A stretch of DNA of 64,000 nucleotides, taken from NCBI RefSeq assembly GCF_023101085.1, contig NZ_CP064703.1:1302001-1366000 (forward strand), written 5' to 3'. The first letter of the stretch is position 1, and each line of letters begins with the position of its first letter. The stretch is from Bradyrhizobium sp. 170 (lineage in GTDB: Bacteria; Pseudomonadota; Alphaproteobacteria; Rhizobiales; Xanthobacteraceae). A model generated the notes under the pieces. It was not told the origin of the DNA. It saw only the letters and a program-made list of their open reading frames with translations, and did not search any database. This document shows, in pieces, positions 1 to 10,498 of this stretch. Both the position numbers and the translations under genes were made by a program.

Positions 1-1446
<1,446 letters not shown>

Positions 1447-1558
1447 GAGGTGGCTCCCATCAGGATTTTCTTGCGTTCCGCGCCGGCGCTTGAACGAAGG
1501 CGGAAGCGATCCACCTCTCGATGGATTGCTTTATGAAGTCAAGCTGGCCCGCGAAAAC

Positions 1559-1589
1559 AAATAGGGAGGCGCCACGCGCCTCCCTATTT
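1559..1589 (-). terminator. Rho-independent terminator after the sugar-binding protein gene
   Basis: A perfect 14-bp inverted repeat (arms AAATAGGGAGGCGC and its complement) with a 3-nt loop. On the minus strand it ends in a T-rich run. It lies 49 bp beyond the stop of the binding-protein gene and before the decarboxylase start. Confidence 0.8.
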
Positions 1590-1637
1590 CCTTCCTGCGA
1601 ACCCGCGACCGTGCTCGATCCCTGCCGGGATGCGCGG

Positions 1638-2630
1638 CTATTTCTGAATGCAGGTATCGGCGGTCTCCCTGGTGCATTCGTCGAGGCCGGTAAATACCGG
1701 GTCATCCACCTTCTTGCCCTCAATCAGATCGATCATGACCGACGGCGCCTTGTAACCCATCTCGAACGGCCGCTGACCGACCAACGCTTCGACGCGACCT
1801 TCCTTGGCGAGCGCGACTTCCTCGCCGATGGTGTCGGCGGCGACGATCACCAGCTGCTTGCTGGCGATCTGGGCCTTGTACTGGTCGGTGAGCTGACGAT
1901 AGGGCTGCGGTGCGCCGAACAGCGGCCAGCCGCCCTCGATCACGAACGCATCGAGTTTCGGATTGGCGGTGAGGATGTCCGACATCGCCTGCACGCCTTT
2001 CGGCCCGTCATCATTGGTGAAGACCGGGCAGCCCGATATCTCGGTCCAGCCGCCTTCGCCCTTCAATCGGTCCACATCCTTCTTGCCGGACAAGGCATCC
2101 CGCGTTCCGGAGGCGCGACGCAGAATGTTGTCGGCAGCGACGTTACCCAGGATCAGGCAGAGCGTGCCGCCGTTCGGCTTTGCCTTTTTGAGATATTCGC
2201 CGAGCCGGAAGCCCATCAGGTAATTGTCGGTGCCGAGATAGGTTTTGCGCAACCCGGCGTCTTCCTTCTTGAGGTCGGCGTCGAGCGTCATGACCGGTAT
2301 TTTGGGCTTGGCGGCCTTGATCGCGTTGGCGATCAATGGCGCGTTCGACGGAGAGATCGCCATCGCGGCCGTGTCGGGCTTGCCGAACATGTCCTGGACG
2401 ATCTGGGCCTCGCCCGCCTCGTCCGAGGTTGAGGCAGGCCCCGTGTAGAAGCAACGATAGGGGGAACTGGCGTTTTCCTTATTCCACTTCTGGCAGCCCT
2501 GATTAATGGCCTCAAAGAACGGATTGTCGAGGCCTTTGACGACGATGACGAGCTGCTTCTTCTGAGCCATCGCCGATCCGGCCGACAGGCTGAGCGCCGC
2601 AGCGACCAATACCAATAGTGCCTTGTTCAT
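1638..2630 (-). CDS. Sugar ABC transporter periplasmic substrate-binding protein
   Basis: A 330-residue protein with a Sec signal peptide (MNKALLVLVAAALSLSAGSAMA, cut before QKK). The mature part begins KQLVIVVKGLDNPFF, the usual N-terminal strand of type 1 periplasmic (ribose/fructose-like) binding proteins, and shows the ligand-domain pattern DGPKGVQAMSDIL then DAFVIEGG. It captures a sugar in the periplasm and hands it to the permease. It is divergent from the ATPase and permease genes at 3068-4848, an arrangement seen in Frc/Rbs-type systems. The sugar cannot be told from sequence alone. A ribosome site (GGAGGG) lies just before the ATG. Confidence 0.88.
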   Translation of the reverse strand: MNKALLVLVAAALSLSAGSAMAQKKQLVIVVKGLDNPFFEAINQGCQKWNKENASSPYRCFYTGPASTSDEAGEAQIVQDMFGKPDTAAMAISPSNAPLIANAIKAAKPKIPVMTLDADLKKEDAGLRKTYLGTDNYLMGFRLGEYLKKAKPNGGTLCLILGNVAADNILRRASGTRDALSGKKDVDRLKGEGGWTEISGCPVFTNDDGPKGVQAMSDILTANPKLDAFVIEGGWPLFGAPQPYRQLTDQYKAQIASKQLVIVAADTIGEEVALAKEGRVEALVGQRPFEMGYKAPSVMIDLIEGKKVDDPVFTGLDECTRETADTCIQK

Positions 2631-3067
2631 TTGTCCCTCCCACGTATGGCAGCGGACGTTTATTCGCCCGTTTTGCCGAAGTTCGTCTGGTTCAAAACTT
2701 CACGAGGGCAAGGAAACGGCTTGATGTGAGGGGGTGGCTATCAGGTCCCTAGCATCCGCACTATTTCGAGCTTGTCCTCGAATGTGATCCGCAGTGACGA
2801 CAGGGTCCAGTCATGATAGCCACAATCAGCGATTGATAAGAATAATTCGGACGCCTGATGAGTCAACGGATATGTGTGCAGAAATATGACGAGGCTCTGT
2901 TTGGTGCGTTGCACCACATCATGCAAAAGATCCTTTCGCGAGGGTGCGGCGTTGATTCCCGCCGGGATCATTGACTGACCACAGGCCCTGTAATTCAATG
3001 CCTGTTCAGGTTTCTCCAGAACATAGACACGCAACGCGGCAACGGTTCTGCGCCAGGTAAATCCGGT
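2631..3067. other. Divergent intergenic region between ABC genes
   Basis: 437 bp between divergent starts. It must hold the promoters of the binding protein (minus) and ATPase-permease-epimerase (plus) units. I see no convincing gene, terminator or strong operator palindrome in it. Confidence 0.5.
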
Positions 3068-3808
3068 ATGGCCCTTCTCGAACTGAAAAATGTTTCGAAG
3101 CATTTTGGCGCCATCCATGCCCTCAACGACGTTTCGCTGTCGCTCGAGCCCGGCCGGATCGTGGGACTGATGGGCGACAACGGGGCCGGTAAATCGACAC
3201 TCGTCAAGATCATCGCCGGAAATTTTCGCCCCACGCATGGAACGATGCAGATGGAAGGCCAGGATTTGTCCATGCACCGGCCGATCGAAGCCCGCCGGCA
3301 TGGCATCGAGATCGTGCATCAGGATCTGGCGCTCTGCGACAATCTCAGCGCAGCCGCCAATGTCTTCCTCGGCCGCGAAATCCGCAAAGGCGGCGGCCCG
3401 TTCAAAATTCTCGACTATGCCGCGATGTATCGCCGGGCCGGACAGATCTTCGCCGAGCTGCGATCCGAGACACGGCCGCGCGATCTGGTCAGGCAGATGT
3501 CCGGCGGACAGCGACAAGCGGTAGCCATTGCCCGAACCCGGATTGCCGACGCCAAGGTCGTTTTGATGGACGAACCGACCGCGGCCATTTCGGTGCGGCA
3601 GGTCGCCGAGGTCCTTAATCTGATGCGACGGCTGCGCGATCGCGGCATCGCGATCGTGTTCATCAGCCATCGCATGCCGGATGTATTCAGCATTGCCGAT
3701 CGCGTCGTAGTATTGCGCCGCGGCCGCAAGGTCGCCGACAAGGACGTCGCCGCCAGTTCGCCAGAGGAAGTGACGGGACTGATCACCGGAGCCATCGAAT
3801 ACGCGTAG
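3068..3808 (+). CDS. Sugar ABC transporter ATP-binding protein (single-domain, FrcA-like)
   Basis: 246 residues with one complete nucleotide-binding domain: Walker A GDNGAGKST (36-44), Q-loop HQD near 83, signature SGGQ (144-147), Walker B VVLMDE (163-168) and the H-loop in FISHRM. Most sugar importers of this class (RbsA, XylG) carry two fused NBDs of about 500 residues. The half-size form here matches the FrcA type of rhizobia (family knowledge). It energises the permease encoded 41 bp downstream, and the two are probably co-transcribed with the epimerase gene. The ribosome site is weak, so the start is moderately certain. Confidence 0.9.
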   Translation: MALLELKNVSKHFGAIHALNDVSLSLEPGRIVGLMGDNGAGKSTLVKIIAGNFRPTHGTMQMEGQDLSMHRPIEARRHGIEIVHQDLALCDNLSAAANVFLGREIRKGGGPFKILDYAAMYRRAGQIFAELRSETRPRDLVRQMSGGQRQAVAIARTRIADAKVVLMDEPTAAISVRQVAEVLNLMRRLRDRGIAIVFISHRMPDVFSIADRVVVLRRGRKVADKDVAASSPEEVTGLITGAIEYA

Positions 3809-3849
3809 CGAAGCCTCTCGACGCTCGCTGGACATCGAAAGTTTCAGGG

Positions 3850-4848
3850 ATGGAAATTCAGTTCGACGACAACATCAAGCGCGCCAGGTTCCCGCTGCTC
3901 ACCTGGGTGACCTCGCGACAGGCCTTCTGGGTCTCGGTCGCGGTCATCCTGGCCTGTATTTTTCTGTCGTTCGCGACCAACTCGTTTGCGACCTCGAACA
4001 ACATCTTCAACGTAACCCGCAACTTCACCTTCGTTGCGATCATCGCGCTCGGGATGACGATCGTGATCATCACCGGCGGCATCGATCTTTCGGTCGGTTC
4101 GGTGCTGTGCCTGTGCAGCATGATACTCGCGGTCGTGATGCATGCCGGTTACAGCATCGAGGTCGGCATCGCCGCCTCGCTTGCCACCGCGCTGGTGATC
4201 GGTGCGATCAACGGTGTGCTGATCGCCTATCTGGGTATTCCGCCGTTTGTGGTCACGCTGGGCATGCTGTCGATCGCGCGCAGTCTGGCGATGGTCGCCT
4301 CCAACAACACCGTGGTGTTCCAGTTCGGTCCGGATCACGACAAGCTGCTGTTCCTCGGCGGCGGCGCCTGGCTGTTCGGGATCGCCAACCCCGTGCTCTT
4401 CATGCTCGCGCTGGCGCTGCTGACCGGTTTTGTGCTGCACTACACTCGATTTGGCCGCTACGTATTCGCGATCGGCGGCAACGAGCACGCCGCCATCGTG
4501 ACCGGCGTGCCGGTGCGGCGCACCAAGCTCGCCGTCTACATGATATCCGCGCTCTCGGCCGGCATTGCCGGCATAATCCAAACCGGTTGGCTCGGGGCCG
4601 TCACCACCAATCTCGGATCGGGCATGGAACTGCAGGTGATCGCGGCGGCGGTGATCGGCGGTGCCAATCTCGCCGGCGGAATTGGCACTGCCTTCGGCGC
4701 CCTGATCGGTTCGGCGCTGATCGAGGTGATCCGCAACAGTCTCGGGCTGTTGGGGGTCAGCGCATTCTGGCAGGGCACCTTTATCGGCTCGTTCATCATC
4801 ATTGCGGTGACCTTCGACCGGCTGCGGAATTACCGGTCGTCGGAATGA
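3850..4848 (+). CDS. Sugar ABC transporter permease (RbsC/FrcC family)
   Basis: 332 residues, strongly hydrophobic, with about 8-10 membrane helices. It contains the BPD_transp_2 hallmark ITGGIDLSVGSVLCL and the loop GGNEHAAIVTGVPVRRTKL that contacts the ATPase, then AAVIGGANLAGGIGT. It forms the inner-membrane channel of the importer with the ATPase just upstream and the binding protein encoded divergently. Length and motif order are normal for the family. Confidence 0.92.
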   Translation: MEIQFDDNIKRARFPLLTWVTSRQAFWVSVAVILACIFLSFATNSFATSNNIFNVTRNFTFVAIIALGMTIVIITGGIDLSVGSVLCLCSMILAVVMHAGYSIEVGIAASLATALVIGAINGVLIAYLGIPPFVVTLGMLSIARSLAMVASNNTVVFQFGPDHDKLLFLGGGAWLFGIANPVLFMLALALLTGFVLHYTRFGRYVFAIGGNEHAAIVTGVPVRRTKLAVYMISALSAGIAGIIQTGWLGAVTTNLGSGMELQVIAAAVIGGANLAGGIGTAFGALIGSALIEVIRNSLGLLGVSAFWQGTFIGSFIIIAVTFDRLRNYRSSE

Positions 4849-4909
4849 ACGCCGCTGGCGTGGCCGCAGCTCTCCACCATTCGATCAACGACGCACGAAA
4901 GAAACGCAG

Positions 4910-5809
4910 ATGACAGGCAAGCGTGTGGTATTTACCGGGGGAACCGGCAAGGCCGGCAGGCACGTGCTGCCGCACCTGAAGAGCAAGGGTTACGACCTTC
5001 TCAATGTCGATCTCAAGCCGTTCGATCACCCCGGCATCGGCACCCTGATCGCCGATCTGACGGACAGCGGCCAGGCCTTCAACGCCCTGACCACGCATTT
5101 CGGCTTCGACCGTTTCGAAGCCGGCAAGCCGCCGGTAGCGCCTGACGCCGTCGTGCATTTTGCCGCAATACCGCGGGTACTGATCGAGCCGGATAACGAG
5201 ACGTTTCGCGTCAACACGATCAGCACCTACAATGTCATCGAGGCCGCGGCAAAGCTCGGCGTCCGCAAGATCGTGATCGCCTCCAGCGAGACCACCTACG
5301 GTGTCTGTTTTGCCGAAGGCGACAAGGATTTCAGAAGTTTCCCGCTCGAGGAAGACTACGACACCGATCCCATGGACTCTTACGGGCTATCCAAGGTCGT
5401 CAATGAAAAGACCGCGCGCGCCTTCGCCATGCGCTACGGCATCGACGTCTATGCGCTGCGGATCGCGAACGTCATCGAGCCGCATGAATACGACATGTTT
5501 CCCGGCTTCCTGGCCAATCTGCCGTCGCGAAAACGCAATGCCTGGGGCTATATCGACGCCCGCGACCTCGGTGAGATCGTGCATCTGGCGATCCAGAAGG
5601 ACGGGCTCGGCTTTCAGGTCTTCAATGCTGTCAACGACACCGTCACCGCCAACATTCCGACCCGCGAGGTACTGAGAACCTATTGTCCCAACGTCCCGCT
5701 CACCCGCGAGCTCGGCGATTACGACGCGCCGCTCTCGAACCGGAAGGCGCGCGAGGTGCTGGGATTCAGGGAGGCGCACAACTGGCGGAAATACGTCAAG
5801 GCCGGATAG
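4910..5809 (+). CDS. NAD-dependent epimerase/dehydratase (extended SDR)
   Basis: 299 residues. The N-terminal Rossmann motif is GGTGKAGRH (residues 10-18) and the active site is Tyr158-x3-Lys162 in SYGLSK, with an upstream SSETTYG strand in the position of the catalytic Ser/Thr. Extended SDRs convert or oxidise sugars or sugar nucleotides with NAD(P). It lies 61 bp after the permease gene in the same direction, so it probably acts on the imported sugar; that link is inference. ATG is preceded by GAAAGAAACGCAG. Confidence 0.85.
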   Translation: MTGKRVVFTGGTGKAGRHVLPHLKSKGYDLLNVDLKPFDHPGIGTLIADLTDSGQAFNALTTHFGFDRFEAGKPPVAPDAVVHFAAIPRVLIEPDNETFRVNTISTYNVIEAAAKLGVRKIVIASSETTYGVCFAEGDKDFRSFPLEEDYDTDPMDSYGLSKVVNEKTARAFAMRYGIDVYALRIANVIEPHEYDMFPGFLANLPSRKRNAWGYIDARDLGEIVHLAIQKDGLGFQVFNAVNDTVTANIPTREVLRTYCPNVPLTRELGDYDAPLSNRKAREVLGFREAHNWRKYVKAG

Positions 5810-5811
5810 CG

Positions 5812-5832
5812 GCGGCGATACTTCATCGCCGC
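5812..5832 (+). terminator. Hairpin after the epimerase gene
   Basis: Perfect 8-bp stem GCGGCGAT/ATCGCCGC with a 5-nt loop, 3 bp after the stop codon. No clear T-run follows, so termination activity is uncertain. Confidence 0.35.
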
Positions 5833-5947
5833 GTCGATCCTTCCTGCATAGCTGCCGGGGGCGCCAAGTGCACTCCGGGTCAAAGGCGATAGTTTGGGGT
5901 AACCGGCGCGCATCGCCGCCTTGCGCGCAAAGCGGACAGTGCAGCCC

Positions 5948-6805
5948 TCACCACGTCGCCGTGCCCTTCATCGTCGGCTGGCCCTCGGCATTGGCGATCC
6001 ACAGTTCCATGCCGGCGCTGGTTTCGTTGGCGTTGATCGAGAACTCGCCGCCTTCGAACAAGGGCTGCACGCCGCGATAGCTGAACTTTTTCGGCGCCGA
6101 GTCACCGTGAAGCTTTGCGGCGAACTCGACGATCAGCGCCGCCTGCAGCGGGCCGTGGAAGATCAGGCCCGGATAACCCTCGACCTTGGTGACGTAGTCT
6201 CGGTCGTAATGGATGCGGTGGCCGTTGAAGGTCAGCGCCGAGTAGCGAAACAGCAGTACGGGATCGCTGACGTGGCTTTCGCGATGCTTTGCGACGGGCG
6301 GCGGCGGTGGAGGGGCCTTGGCTGATGCGGCTGGCGCCGCGCCACCCATGTCGCGATAGACGATGTCCTGCCGTTCGCGGATCGCTGTGCCGCGCGGCGT
6401 CGTAATCGTGTGTTCGACGGAGACGAAGCACAGCACGCCGGTCGAGCCGGTCTTCATCGTCACGTCTGATATCCGCGAGGTGCGCGTCGTCTCGTCGCCG
6501 ACGCGCAGGGGCTCGATGAATTCGATTTCGCCGCCGGCCCACATCCGGCGCGGCAGCGGCACCGGCGGCAGGAAGCCGCCGCGGGTGGGGTGGCCGTCGG
6601 GGCCGAGCTGCGACATCGGAAATACCGGCTGCGCCAGGCACCAATGCGTGGTCCACGGCGCGGGGTCGCCTGTCGTGGGTTCGCCGATGTCCTGGAACAG
6701 CGTGGCGCGCAGGCCCTTCACGAGCTGCGCGGTGACGATGTCGGTCGCTTCGGTGCTGCGGCCGATCCATTGGCGCAGATGATCGAGGTTTAGAGCTTCT
6801 GTCAT
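5948..6805 (-). CDS. MaoC-like acyl-CoA hydratase (mesaconyl-C4-CoA hydratase / HTD2 family)
   Basis: 285 residues with two hot-dog halves. The N-terminal half carries RMWAGGEIEF. The C-terminal half carries the hydratase-type segment FNGHRIHYDRDY, in which Asp/His serve as catalytic residues in MaoC-type enzymes (family knowledge). A proline-rich linker (KAPPPPPPVAK) joins them. Such proteins hydrate 2-enoyl-CoA esters such as mesaconyl-CoA or itaconyl-CoA. Its ATG overlaps the stop of the CoA-transferase gene by 4 bp, implying translational coupling. Last gene of the LysR-flanked operon. Confidence 0.82.
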   Translation of the reverse strand: MTEALNLDHLRQWIGRSTEATDIVTAQLVKGLRATLFQDIGEPTTGDPAPWTTHWCLAQPVFPMSQLGPDGHPTRGGFLPPVPLPRRMWAGGEIEFIEPLRVGDETTRTSRISDVTMKTGSTGVLCFVSVEHTITTPRGTAIRERQDIVYRDMGGAAPAASAKAPPPPPPVAKHRESHVSDPVLLFRYSALTFNGHRIHYDRDYVTKVEGYPGLIFHGPLQAALIVEFAAKLHGDSAPKKFSYRGVQPLFEGGEFSINANETSAGMELWIANAEGQPTMKGTATW

Positions 6806-7932
6806 GACTGGTGGCTCTGGACATGAGGAGCTTTGGGAAGTTCAACGTGGTCGCCGATCCCGGGCACGGCGCCATAGTGCCTGTCCTCACCGACGAAGAT
6901 CGCGGCCGGCGCGGCGTAACTTACCTTGCCCTTCGGCGTATCAACTTCGATGCGGCGCAGATGCGGATGCACGGCGAGATCGGCCATGGTGTTCACCTCG
7001 GCAAACGCAATATCAGCGGCGTCCAGGCGCTTGAGCAGATCGACCCGCGTCATCGAGGCAAAACTGTCGGCCACCGTCTTGTCGGTGAGTGAACGGTTGC
7101 GCACGCGCTCGACCATGTTGGCGAAGCGGGGATCATTGGGAAGGTCGGGTTGATCCAGCACCTCGGCGCAGAGCTTCTTCCATTCGCGCTCGCTCTGGAT
7201 CGAGATCAAGATGCCCTTGCCATCCCTGGAATTGAACACGCCGTAGGGCGCGATCGAGGGATGGGCCAGCGCCATCCGCTTCGGCGGATTGCCGGCTTCC
7301 GAATTGATCAGCGGCACCGCCATCCAGTCGGCCATCACGTCGAACATCGAGATCCTGATGTCCGCGCCCTTACCGGTGCGTCCGCGCGCGATCAGCGCTT
7401 CCAGGATGGATGCATGCGCGGTGGCGCCGGTCGCGATATCGACGACGGAGATGCCGACCCGCGACGGCCCTTCCGGCCCGCCGGTGATCGAGGCCAGCCC
7501 GCTCTCGGCCTGGATCAAGAGATCGTAGGCCTTGCGATCGGCATAAGGACCGTCATCGCCATAGCCCGAAATGGTGCAACAGATCAGCGCCGGATAATCT
7601 TTTCGCAGGCGCTCCAGCGAGAAGCCGAGCTTGTCCATCGAGCCCGGCTTGAGGTTCTGCAGCAGCACGTCCGCGCTCGCGATCAGCTCTTCCAGCGCGG
7701 CGCGGCCCTCTTTGGTGGCGAGATCGATCACCACGGAATTCTTGCCGCGGTTGAGCCAGACGAAATAGCTGCTCTGGCCCTTGGCTGCCGCATCATAGCC
7801 GCGGGCGAAATCGCCTTCGGGCCGCTCGACCTTGACGACATGCGCGCCGGCATCGGCAAGCCTGGAGCTGCAGAACGGTGCTGCGACCGCCTGTTCGACG
7901 GAGACGACGATCAATCCCTCTAACGGCAACAT
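6802..7932 (-). CDS. Class III CoA-transferase (CaiB/BaiF family)
   Basis: 376 residues with family III CoA-transferase features: N-terminal LPLEGLIVVSVEQAVAAPFCSSRLADAGAHVVKVE segment, NRGKNSVVIDL, and the region GYGDDGPYADRKAYDLL with the catalytic Asp137 that forms the acyl-anhydride in formyl-CoA transferase (family knowledge). It moves CoA between carboxylic acids in the cytoplasm. It sits between the acyl-CoA dehydrogenase (9 bp upstream) and the hydratase (4-bp overlap), so it likely activates the acid that the neighbours then oxidise and hydrate. Donor and acceptor are unknown. Confidence 0.88.
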   Translation of the reverse strand: MLPLEGLIVVSVEQAVAAPFCSSRLADAGAHVVKVERPEGDFARGYDAAAKGQSSYFVWLNRGKNSVVIDLATKEGRAALEELIASADVLLQNLKPGSMDKLGFSLERLRKDYPALICCTISGYGDDGPYADRKAYDLLIQAESGLASITGGPEGPSRVGISVVDIATGATAHASILEALIARGRTGKGADIRISMFDVMADWMAVPLINSEAGNPPKRMALAHPSIAPYGVFNSRDGKGILISIQSEREWKKLCAEVLDQPDLPNDPRFANMVERVRNRSLTDKTVADSFASMTRVDLLKRLDAADIAFAEVNTMADLAVHPHLRRIEVDTPKGKVSYAAPAAIFVGEDRHYGAVPGIGDHVELPKAPHVQSHQS

Positions 7933-7941
7933 CTGATGTTC

Positions 7942-9108
7942 TCAGTAGGAGCGGGGCAGGCCGAGCACATGCTCGGCGACGTAGGACAAGATCAGATTGG
8001 TCGAGATCGGCGCAACTTGATACAGCCGCGTTTCGCGGAACTTGCGCTCGACGTCGTATTCTTCCGCAAAGCCGAAGCCGCCATGGGTCTGCACGCAGGC
8101 ATTGGCCGCTTCCCAGGAGGCGTCAGCCGCCAGCATCTTGGCCATGTTGGCCTCGGCGCCGCAATCGAGCCCGGCTTCGTATTTTCGGGTGGCTTCCTTG
8201 ACCATCAGCTCGGCCGCGCGCATCGCGGCGTAGGCCTTTGCGATCGGGAACTGGATGCCTTGGTTCTGGCCGATCGGGCGGCCGAACACGGCGCGCTCCT
8301 TGGCATAGTTGGTGGCCTTTGCGATGAACCATTTGGCGTCGCCGATGCATTCGGCCGCAATGAGGATGCGCTCGGCGTTCATGCCTGACAGGATGTAGCG
8401 AAAGCCCTTGCCTTCATCGCCGATCAGGTTTTCGGCCGGCACCCGCATGTCGGTGAAGAACACTTCGGTGGTGGCGTGGTTCATCATGGTGCGGATCGGG
8501 CGGATTTCGAGGCCGTTGCCCTTGGCCTCGCGCATGTCGACGATGAACACGGACAAACCATCGGTACGCTTCTTCGCCTGTTCCTTCGGCGTGGTGCGCG
8601 CGAGGAGGATCATCAGGTCGGAATGCTCGGCACGGCTGGTCCAGATCTTCTGGCCGTTGACGATGTAGTGGTCGCCGTCGCGCTTGGCGACCGTCTTCAG
8701 TGAGGACGTATCGGTGCCGCTGGTCGGCTCGGTGACGCCAAAGGCCTGCAGCCGCAATTTGCCGCTGGCGATCCCGGGCAGATACTTTGCCTTCTGGGCA
8801 TCGTTGCCGTGCCGCAGCACGGTGCCCATGGTGTACATCTGGGCGTGGCAGCCGCCGCCGTTGCAGCCCGCGCGCTGGATCTCCTCCAGGATCGCGGCCG
8901 CGGCCGAGAGCTTCAGCCCGGAGCCGCCATACTCCTCGGGGATCAAGACCGAGAGGTAACCGGCCTCCGTCAGCGCGTCGACGAACTCCTTCGGGTACGC
9001 CATCTGGCGGTCCAGCTTGCGCCAGTATTCGCCGGGGAACTGGGCGCAAAGCTTTGCGACGGCGTCGCGGATGTCGTGGAATTCGTCTTGTTGTTCTTGT
9101 GCGGTCAT
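7942..9108 (-). CDS. Acyl-CoA dehydrogenase
   Basis: 388 residues, full-length for the family. FAD-binding signatures are LQAFGVTEPTSGTDTSSLKT and KIWTSRAEHSD in the middle domain. The C-terminal helical domain carries FGRPIGQNQGIQFPIAKAYA and QTHGGFGFAEEYDVERKFRETRLYQV. It oxidises an acyl-CoA to the 2-enoyl form and passes electrons to ETF. It is the first gene of a tight operon with a CoA-transferase and a MaoC-type hydratase, which suggests catabolism of one acid through activation, dehydrogenation and hydration. Confidence 0.9.
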   Translation of the reverse strand: MTAQEQQDEFHDIRDAVAKLCAQFPGEYWRKLDRQMAYPKEFVDALTEAGYLSVLIPEEYGGSGLKLSAAAAILEEIQRAGCNGGGCHAQMYTMGTVLRHGNDAQKAKYLPGIASGKLRLQAFGVTEPTSGTDTSSLKTVAKRDGDHYIVNGQKIWTSRAEHSDLMILLARTTPKEQAKKRTDGLSVFIVDMREAKGNGLEIRPIRTMMNHATTEVFFTDMRVPAENLIGDEGKGFRYILSGMNAERILIAAECIGDAKWFIAKATNYAKERAVFGRPIGQNQGIQFPIAKAYAAMRAAELMVKEATRKYEAGLDCGAEANMAKMLAADASWEAANACVQTHGGFGFAEEYDVERKFRETRLYQVAPISTNLILSYVAEHVLGLPRSY

Positions 9109-9181
9109 TTGATTTTCTGGCGATGGATAGGGGTTGATGTCAATTGCCTGACGGTCGGTTGTGAAACCAGCGCCGGTCTCC

Positions 9182-9204
9182 TATGCTGAATTGTTATAGC
9201 GTAT
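9182..9204. promoter_or_regulatory. Possible LysR-type operator
   Basis: AT-rich interrupted dyad in the 123-bp divergent region (ATGCT, ten AT-rich bases, then AGCGT), 28 bp before the LysR start. It resembles a degenerate T-N11-A site. Only this weak symmetry supports it. Confidence 0.3.
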
Positions 9205-9231
9205 GAACCTGCCTTCGAAGATTGGCAAGCG

Positions 9232-10155
9232 ATGGATATCAGGCAGCTCAGGACCTTCAGTTGCGTGGCGGAGCTCGGCAGCCTCAGCAAGGCCTCCGAC
9301 ACGCTGCGGGTGGCGCAGCCGGCGCTGAGCCGCCAGATCAAGCTGCTCGAGCATGAACTGCGGGCCGAGCTGTTTACGCGGAACGGCCGCGGCATGGTGC
9401 TGACCGATGCCGGCCGGCTGCTGCTGGCGCGAACCGCCGGCATCGTCCGGCAGATCGACCAGGTGCGCGACGAGATCCAGTCCTCGGGCGGCCCGCCCTC
9501 GGGCCGCGTCGTGCTCGGGCTGGTGCCGACGGTGAGCTGCGTGATTTCGGCGCGGCTCGCCCGGCGCACCGTCGACAGATATCCGGGCATTTCGCTCTGC
9601 ATCGTCGAAAGCTACAGCGGCCATCTGATGGAATGGCTGCACCGCGGCGAAATGGATCTGGCGCTGATCTACGGGCCGTCGAGCGACCTGCATCTGACCG
9701 TGCAGAGCCTCGGCCGCGATCCCATCGTCGCCGTGGGGCCGCGCGGCAGCGGGCTGTCGCAGAAGAAGCAGGTCGAGATCGGCTGGCTGCTGCGCCAACG
9801 CCTGGTGCTGCCCAGTCATTCGCACGGCCTCCGGGCGCTGATCGAGCAGGCGGCGGCGAAGAAGAAACTGAAACTCGACGTTAAGCTGGAAGCGGATTCG
9901 TTTCGGGTGCTGACCAGCCTCGTCGAGGAGGGGTTGGGATACACGCTGCTGCCGCCTTCTTCGGTGCGCCACGAAGTAGCCTCCGGCCGGCTGGAAACGG
10001 CTGCGATATCAAAACCGTCGCCGATGCGCGAACTGACCCTTGCTTCTCCCATCGACCATCCCGGCTCGACTGCGATCACGCTCGTGAGCGAGCTGCTCCG
10101 CAGCGAACTGACCGCCTGCCGCGAAGAGGGCCTCTGGGACATCAAGCTCGCCTGA
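9232..10155 (+). CDS. LysR-family transcriptional regulator
   Basis: 307 residues. It has the classical LysR winged helix at 1-60 (MDIRQLRTFSCVAELGSLSKASDTLRVAQPALSRQIKLLEHEL), followed by a periplasmic-binding-like effector domain. It is divergent from the acyl-CoA dehydrogenase/CoA-transferase/hydratase operon, the usual position of a LysR protein that activates its neighbour in response to a pathway metabolite. The inducer is not deducible. Confidence 0.9.
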   Translation: MDIRQLRTFSCVAELGSLSKASDTLRVAQPALSRQIKLLEHELRAELFTRNGRGMVLTDAGRLLLARTAGIVRQIDQVRDEIQSSGGPPSGRVVLGLVPTVSCVISARLARRTVDRYPGISLCIVESYSGHLMEWLHRGEMDLALIYGPSSDLHLTVQSLGRDPIVAVGPRGSGLSQKKQVEIGWLLRQRLVLPSHSHGLRALIEQAAAKKKLKLDVKLEADSFRVLTSLVEEGLGYTLLPPSSVRHEVASGRLETAAISKPSPMRELTLASPIDHPGSTAITLVSELLRSELTACREEGLWDIKLA

Positions 10156-10498
10156 GCCGATGTGAGGGCCTTAAGGATTGGCTTAGAACAAAACGGTCCA
10201 GCCCGGCATTCTCATCTGGCTACAGCAGTCATGCCGCAATTGTATAGGGCGGGGCAGGCTCGCCGGAACGATGGCTGTGGGCTCGAAGCTGCCGATACGC
10301 GATGTCTGTTATCCGGTCCCTGGCAGGGGTAACCGGACATCGGGCGCAAGGTTGAGTTACGAATGGCCCGTCGTGGACATTGAGGTCTGGTGTGCGCGAC
10401 CTGTCGGCCACCTCACACCGACCCCAAGGCTGGTCGACCAGTTCTTCATTGACTGAACTGGCACTGACGATCGAAAATTTCAGATGCGCTGCCTGGCG
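10156..10498. other. Intergenic region without a recognisable gene
   Basis: 343 bp between the LysR stop and the PRC-barrel stop. It contains only short frames without family features or good ribosome sites. I see nothing certain in it. Confidence 0.5.

Noticed and set aside
2741..3835. Minus-strand frame of 364 codons opposite the ABC ATPase
   Set aside because: Antisense shadow of the ATPase, which has complete Walker, signature and H-loop motifs on the plus strand.
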